Shown here one piece after another: positions 60,301 through 64,000 of a DNA stretch of 64,000 nucleotides (position 1 is its first letter; every line of letters begins with the position of its first letter). Source of the stretch: Sarcocystis neurona (taxonomy: Eukaryota > Apicomplexa > Conoidasida > Eucoccidiorida > Sarcocystidae). Location of the stretch: assembly GCA_000727475.1 (NCBI GenBank), contig KL647290.1, positions 1,362,910-1,426,909 of the forward strand, given 5' to 3'. The notes beneath the pieces were generated by a model. That model saw nothing but the letters and a program-made list of their open reading frames with translations. It did no database searches and was not told the DNA's origin. A program made the position numbers and the translations under genes.

Positions 60301-63300
60301 CCTCGCCTCCTCATTGATTTTGACACTGCTGTTGTTGCTGCCGTTGCTGTTGCCCCTGCTGAGGCTGCTGCTGCAGTTGCTGCGGTGCAGCTGTTTCTCA
60401 CGTGGCGCCAATAGAAACGGTAAGACAAGCACACAGCAGGAAAGCGGCAACTTTCTTCGTCAACTGCAGCTTCGCAACAGCAACGCAGGGAGTCGCTGCC
60501 GCTTCCGGCGTATCTACCCCTCCAGGAGAAATGTCTTCTGTACCTGTTGCCCCTGTAGTCGTTGTTGCTACTGCTGTTACTCCTCCCGCAAAGCACTCTC
60601 TTGCTGCTGCTGCTGCTGGTAAGTGCCGCGGCCTTGCAGCAGTGGCTGCAGCTGTTGCTTCCTGCGATGCCGCGGCCCCCAGCACGCCAGCAGTTCCTGC
60701 TGCTCTGGTTGCTGCTGCTGCACTTGGTGCTGCGGCTGCTCCTTTTGGTCCGGGTGCTGTGGCTGCTGCTGCTTGCTTGTTTATGCACCTCGTCGAAGTG
60801 GTCGCAGCAGCGGCAGCAGCTTCCAAGACGGGCACAAGCGAAGCAGCAGAGCGGCAGCCAGCGCAGCGCAAGGAAGAGGGAGACGACGAACATCAGCGGA
60901 GCGGCAAAAAGAGGAGCTGCCGCGCTTACAAGCATCCACAGACTCGCCGTTAGCAGCCACAGCAGCATCTGTTGGTGCTGCTGCACTACCGCGTATGCAG
61001 CCTCGTGAAGCGTTCTGCAGCAACCACCCCATACTCTTCTTCGCCAGCAGCTGCTGTTGAGACCCCGGCAGCACTCCACAAGAAACTGGAGTTTCGAGGC
61101 GAGACGGCGAATAAAGCGTCCTTGCCATTGCGAGCGAACGCTTCTTCTGCTGCGGCGGCTGCTGTTCACGCTGCTGCTGCTGCCCCGACGTCCCTCGGAG
61201 CTGCTTCTAGAAATGCTGTTGCTGGTGGATCTCCGGCTGCTGCTTCTTCTAGCGCTGCCGCAGCTGCCCGTGGTGCTGCTGACCGGCGCGCTGCTGCTGC
61301 TGCTGCAGAGACCGTCGTTGCTGGTGTGGGCTTCAACGCCGGCGCACAGCAGCGGATCCGGTCCACGGTGCAATAAAGCTGTCTGCTGGTAGTCCTCCTC
61401 TGCGTCCTGCTCCTCCTGCTGCTGTTGCTGCATGCGGCTTCTGCTGAAAAGCCAGCGCCGGCCATCCGCTAGTCTCTGTGTAGCCGATGCACCAAGAGTT
61501 GCTACTGCTGCGGCAGCCGATCTGACACCAGCAGCTGCAACCCTGCGTGCTGCTGCAGTTGCTGCTACTCCTGCAGCAGCGAAGCTTGCTGCGAACGAAC
61601 TTACAGCAGCAGCTGCTGCTGCAAGACCGCCTGTCGCCTCTGTGCCTCGTGCACGGGCGCTCCCGCTTTCCCGCAGAGTACCAGGTCTTCGCCCTGTAGG
61701 GCCAAACGTGCTGCTCCTGGTGCCTCTCCCGCTGCAGCTGTTCAGACTGCAGCTGCTGCTGCTGGCAAAGCGTCGCCTGCTGTCCCGGCTGCAGCAGCGG
61801 CAAACGCGGCTCAAACAGGGCCAGAGCCGCCGCAGCAGCAGCCGAAAGACGAAAGCGGGGAGCTGCAGCAGACACCCGATCAGCAGCAGCAGCCGGAGAA
61901 GCAAATACAGGGACGCCCCAGCAAGGAACAGCAAACAGCAGAGTGGCAGCAGCGGCAGTAGCGGCAGCGTCTCTGCAAAGAAAGGCACCTCATACTGCGC
62001 TACGCCCGCCGAGTGAAAGGTCTCTCGTACAGCAGCAGCACCCGCGGCAGCAGCAGCAGGAAGAGTAGCAGCGGCATCACCAGCAGCTGCAGTGGGAGGA
62101 CCCTCAGCAGCATCACTTGTGAGAAAGTCTAGCAGCAGCAAAGGCTGTTGCCTTTGCGATGCGTAGCGTAGTGCTGCTGACGCGTAGTAGGAGAGCAGCA
62201 GCAGAGCGACAAACAGAAGGTGCATAGGGAGAAACTGGAGCCCCAGGAAGTCAGAGAGCGTCTGGACGATAGGAGGTCGGAAACCCCACAAACTGATGCA
62301 GCCGACGGTGGAAGTCGTTGTTACCGAGCGGTTTGAACGCCGTTTCTGCTGCTGCTGCTGCTCCTCCGCACCTTCTGCAGAGGGACCTGCAGCGCGTGCA
62401 CCAGCGGACACCGTTGTCGCAGCAAGAGCAGGTGGAGCAGCTCCGTCTCCTCCTTCTCCTTCTCGAGCAGCAGCAGCAGCAAGACAACCACCGATGGCCG
62501 CAGCAGCTGCAGAGAAGATCCTATCGCCGCTTAAACCACCACCAACATTAGTAGCCACATGCAGACCTCTTTCCTCTCGGCCCAGAGCAGCAGCGATTCG
62601 AGAAGGAGGAGAAGGACCAGCAGCGAATCCCTGCGTGTCAGCATCTTCGCGCCCACCAGCACAAGCAGCAGCAGCAGCACCGGGTAAAGAGGCGCACACA
62701 GCAGCTGGAAGAAGAGGAGCGGTAAGAGAGGAGTCGCCACCAGCGGTTCGAAAGAAAGAGGCGTCACGTGAAGTCCTGGCAGCAGAAACCGCTGCACGAG
62801 ACAGAGAAAGGGCAGACGCCAGCCCTTTCTCTGGTGGAGCATCCCGCTGAAAAACGCATGCAGCGGGGCCTCTGTTCGACCATTCATCCCACCGCGCCCG
62901 AAGGCGAGAAGCTGTTGCTTCGCTTTCTGCTGCTCCTTCCTGCAAGGTGTCACTTCCTGCTGCAGCTCTTGCTTCTTCGCTGCTGGATACGCCGCAGTAT
63001 GCAGCAAGAGCAGCAAGGTCCCGTCCTGCAGCGTCTGCGAAGGTTGCTGTTGGAGCATCTGCCGCCATGCGGACCCGTCCCGCCTCTGTTGCTGTCGACT
63101 CTCTTTCTTCTTTCAACGGCGCTGCTGCTGCTCCTTCAAAGAACAACCGCGTCGCTGCTGCTGCTGTCGCCCTGCCTGCCGCTGCTGCTTCTGCTGCAGC
63201 GACGTTTCTCACTGCTTCTGCTGCTGCTAGGAATCCTTCTCCAGCTTCTTCTTCTCCAACTGCTGTGTGTGGGGCTGCTCCGGCTGCTGCTGTGCGTGGG

Positions 63301-63653
63301 GTTGCTGCTGTTGGGCATGTGGTCATCTTTGCCACGGGTCCCTGACGTAGCTGAGGGCTCGACCCTGCGATAGGGCAACCAGCAACGTGCTGCTGCTGTT
63401 CCTGCTGCTCCGGCTCCAGCTGCTGCTGCTGCGGATGTGCCAGCCGCCCCTGCTGCCGCCGACGGTCCATCTCTGCGTGAAGAAGCAGCAGCAACTGCGC
63501 GAGAAGCACCAGGAAAAGGTAGTAGGCGCTACATGCGGCCACCAGAGCAGCAAGGGTACAAAGATTCTCCACACATAAAATGCGGAAGAACAGGAGGAGA
63601 CACGGTTCCGCGTGCAGTTCCAGCGTTTCCACGCCTGGCCATGGTAGCAGCAC
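57252..63653 (-). CDS. Very large open frame: multi-membrane protein with homopolymer tracts, 5' body of the C2 gene
   Basis: A 6.4-kb minus-strand frame without a stop (2,133 codons from a GTG; first ATG at 63470). It is hypothetical, with no family recognised for most of its length. Several hydrophobic segments (near 63.6-63.5, 62.2, 62.0-61.9, 61.0-60.8 and 58.5-58.4 kb) suggest a multi-pass membrane protein. Unique stretches include FRPPIVQTLSDFLGLQFLPM, MLLWLLTASLWMLVSAAAPL, FFADFAGAAEDKISSLP and FFLDLVPSCLLLAFLQRLLP. CAG and CTG tracts give Ala, Gln, Ser and Leu runs, including a five-residue ADIAA repeat near 60.2 kb. At 59.3-59.8 kb and 57.8-58.2 kb another minus frame reads more naturally (GFLVAPVLMPVGAEPLGLLL; MRMLRLRVTIDDSTQGVAHL). 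Introns or repeat-length shifts therefore probably lie inside, and the real protein is not simply this frame. It may begin beyond the window. Confidence 0.55.
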   Translation of the reverse strand: MLLPWPGVETLELHAEPCLLLFFRILCVENLCTLAALVAACSAYYLFLVLLAQLLLLLHAEMDRRRQQGRLAHPQQQQLEPEQQEQQQHVAGCPIAGSSPQLRQGPVAKMTTCPTAATPRTAAAGAAPHTAVGEEEAGEGFLAAAEAVRNVAAAEAAAAGRATAAAATRLFFEGAAAAPLKEERESTATEAGRVRMAADAPTATFADAAGRDLAALAAYCGVSSSEEARAAAGSDTLQEGAAESEATASRLRARWDEWSNRGPAACVFQRDAPPEKGLASALSLSRAAVSAARTSRDASFFRTAGGDSSLTAPLLPAAVCASLPGAAAAACAGGREDADTQGFAAGPSPPSRIAAALGREERGLHVATNVGGGLSGDRIFSAAAAAIGGCLAAAAAREGEGGDGAAPPALAATTVSAGARAAGPSAEGAEEQQQQQKRRSNRSVTTTSTVGCISLWGFRPPIVQTLSDFLGLQFLPMHLLFVALLLLSYYASAALRYASQRQQPLLLLDFLTSDAAEGPPTAAAGDAAATLPAAAAAGAAAVRETFHSAGVAQYEVPFFAETLPLLPLLPLCCLLFLAGASLYLLLRLLLLIGCLLQLPAFVFRLLLRRLWPCLSRVCRCCSRDSRRRFASSSSCSLNSCSGRGTRSSTFGPTGRRPGTLRESGSARARGTEATGGLAAAAAAVSSFAASFAAAGVAATAAARRVAAAGVRSAAAAVATLGASATQRLADGRRWLFSRSRMQQQQQEEQDAEEDYQQTALLHRGPDPLLCAGVEAHTSNDGLCSSSSSAPVSSTTGSCGSARRSSSRRSTSNSISRSSSEGRRGSSSSVNSSRRSRRSVRSQWQGRFIRRLASKLQFLVECCRGLNSSCWRRRVWGGCCRTLHEAAYAVVQQHQQMLLWLLTASLWMLVSAAAPLFAAPLMFVVSLFLALRWLPLCCFACARLGSCCRCCDHFDEVHKQASSSSHSTRTKRSSRSTKCSSSNQSSRNCWRAGGRGIAGSNSCSHCCKAAALTSSSSSKRVLCGRSNSSSNNDYRGNRYRRHFSWRGRYAGSGSDSLRCCCEAAVDEESCRFPAVCLSYRFYWRHVRNSCTAATAAAASAGATATAATTAVSKSMRRRGTAAPLAIAAVTAVEPAATDTAAADIAAANIAAADIAASDIAAVRKGNGFASAIVEVPAGWTRGTAGAQGKADWTAAAQRDGAAAGEAGGESRTGAAATAAGRRREEGIHTAEKGAGAAAAIAAKNRSAAARRTHAAEERAAAAPAADAADGISLPRPAALHADAAAAYIHPTLQKKGEAAPSAVLRARIATALERSAAVAASAAVADSEAAAATAPSPVAAAVASASPSPVRAAPAGASRLSGRAGVDARRRRAPWTAAAAADVRCHAAARRYKSYLVFSRNEKEEQDEEAEEKRQRKQRGREEQEEAEQAAEVETEGDEEAVGRIPGAPVRRQQRAAPLREEAAAPPGGAGLLAWGAAAVRGQTEKALQVLSVEVRLLVLLVMGLLLLQVALLLPPSFAAAWPLSCGVLRTVAGDAAAAALGCSPGDPFLRSGAFTSGHPTAAAAALRAAAAAASLPVAAAGGVLRAVAADAAGASKFTDSASSSDSGTSGVASDGVAQTATWQRNDVFFADFAGAAEDKISSLPTSSSPLVFQFSHAAFVDPGAAPASAVISSSDGAAARLPSLASTSSGTTSAFEVEPLLLALWKLLFGPASSSSNDQFSSSVTFFLDLVPSCLLLAFLQRLLPLFAAASCALQQAVQHFSLHQQQQQQEQQQTETQQQRRQEPHSQQLQRDHPWRRSFEQRDEQQEMCACWAGCMHPPRGRAAEEKRRSAACCHLEVCHENVEATRHYRRFYAGSGSPPPSCGSDSSESVRAAQASTSGVRTPAHRQRRAFACRPCPPLLASAASSSSSSLRLHTTAESAGAAATAPAAAKGKATATKGAASKTAAATEIPTATEIATATEIATGTTATANRTAAATRVAAVRRTAAASSTAAARRTAAARRTAAARRTAAARRTAAARRTAAAGEQQQQGEQQQHKESQHRECSCQQQPHGRERGLPLPTLVSLAGGATSHSDTRIEADGRQPSAAKTAAFLPVFAAQEMKEKKREKETTKETMKTPKKRKTKKKTTAVF
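57538..57740. repeat. 18-bp in-frame minisatellite
   Basis: About ten copies of TGTTCTCCTTGCTGCTGC on the plus strand. On the minus strand this reads as a six-residue repeat, GEQQQQ or RRTAAA depending on frame. The period is a multiple of three, unlike the intronic 23-bp arrays, which supports a coding setting. Confidence 0.9.
60168..60275. repeat. 15-bp in-frame minisatellite
   Basis: Copies of GCTGCTATATCTGCC with substitutions. On the minus strand they read as (A/S/N)-D/N-I-A-A five-residue repeats inside the long open frame. The period is again a multiple of three. Confidence 0.82.
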
Positions 63654-64000
63654 TTCCTCGGCAGCTGTTGCCTGCGTCGCTGCCGCACGAACGCCAGCAG
63701 CAGCAGCAGCAGCTGGAAGAGCAGCAGCAGCAGCTTGAGGACCACCAGCAGCAGGAGGGGCAGCAGGAGGAGGTGGAGCCGCAGCAAAGTGGGAGAGTGC
63801 GGGTGTCGCACCAGCAACAGAGACAGCAGGAGGAGAAGGAGCAGCTGGATAGGCCGTAGGAGCAGCGCGTTCTCGGAGAGCAGCAGTCGCAGCTGAAGAG
63901 TAGGGGAAGAAGTCGCTACTGTGAATCGCTGCATGCGGAGAAGCTCCGTCTGCAGCAGGCAGCAGCTGCAGCAGCAGGAGGAGGTTCTGGTGCAGCTGCG
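63654..64000 (-). other. CAG/CTG-rich end of the window, probably continuation of the large minus gene
   Basis: The sequence remains CAG-rich to the last base. A minus frame at 63323-63934 is open and Leu-rich; it overlaps the start of the long frame in another phase. Whether it is an upstream exon or repeat-driven openness cannot be decided without the sequence beyond the window. Confidence 0.3.

Noticed and set aside
1..64000. CRISPR arrays, transposons or telomere-type TTTAGGG arrays
   Set aside because: No regularly spaced repeats with unique spacers, no transposase or reverse-transcriptase motifs, and no TTTAGGG/AGGGTTT arrays were seen. The repeats are simple or minisatellite in type.

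Overview
The window looks like nuclear DNA of a coccidian apicomplexan, most likely Eimeria or a close relative. The grounds are genes split by short GT-AG introns, coding sequence interrupted by CAG-repeat tracts that read as runs of Gln, Ala, Ser or Leu, and a sharp switch between repeat-poor DNA (about 1-26.7 kb) and repeat-rich DNA (about 26.7-64 kb). Alternating repeat-poor (P) and repeat-rich (R) segments and homopolymeric amino-acid repeats are known hallmarks of Eimeria chromosomes. The species cannot be fixed from this sequence alone.

Repeat-poor part: a membrane-anchored dephospho-CoA kinase (minus strand, 3.3-4.1 kb); a two-exon GPI-anchored surface antigen of SRS-like type (9.1-10.1 kb); a seven-exon CFAP52/WDR16 gene for a flagellar doublet-microtubule protein (10.5-13.1 kb); a gene of about 14 exons (16.2-23.0 kb) that joins several membrane segments, including a voltage-sensor-like S2-S3-S4, to a cyclic-nucleotide phosphodiesterase domain with damaged metal-binding motifs; a tRNA-Met(CAT) and, 1 bp away, a broken tandem copy of it (23.9-24.0 kb). 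The stretches 1-3.3, 4.2-9.1, 13.1-16.2 and 24.0-26.7 kb contain no gene I can support, apart from small tandem duplications.

Repeat-rich part: three large genes, with conserved exons scattered among CAG/CTG repeats and TA-rich satellites. They are an RRP7-type ribosome-biogenesis gene (minus, 37.4 to about 28.0 kb); a divergently oriented gene with CCCH finger, Tudor-like and G-patch regions resembling ZGPAT (plus, 39.7-47.7 kb, containing a 342-base assembly gap and a 2-kb intron made largely of ATGT/TA satellite); and a minus-strand gene of at least 13 kb (63.7 to about 50.4 kb) encoding a very large multi-membrane protein with a C2 domain near its end. The last two converge on 2.7 kb of TA-rich repeats.

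The genes share no pathway. Exon joins were inferred by reading splice sites and checking reading phase; where the phase did not fit, the entry says so.
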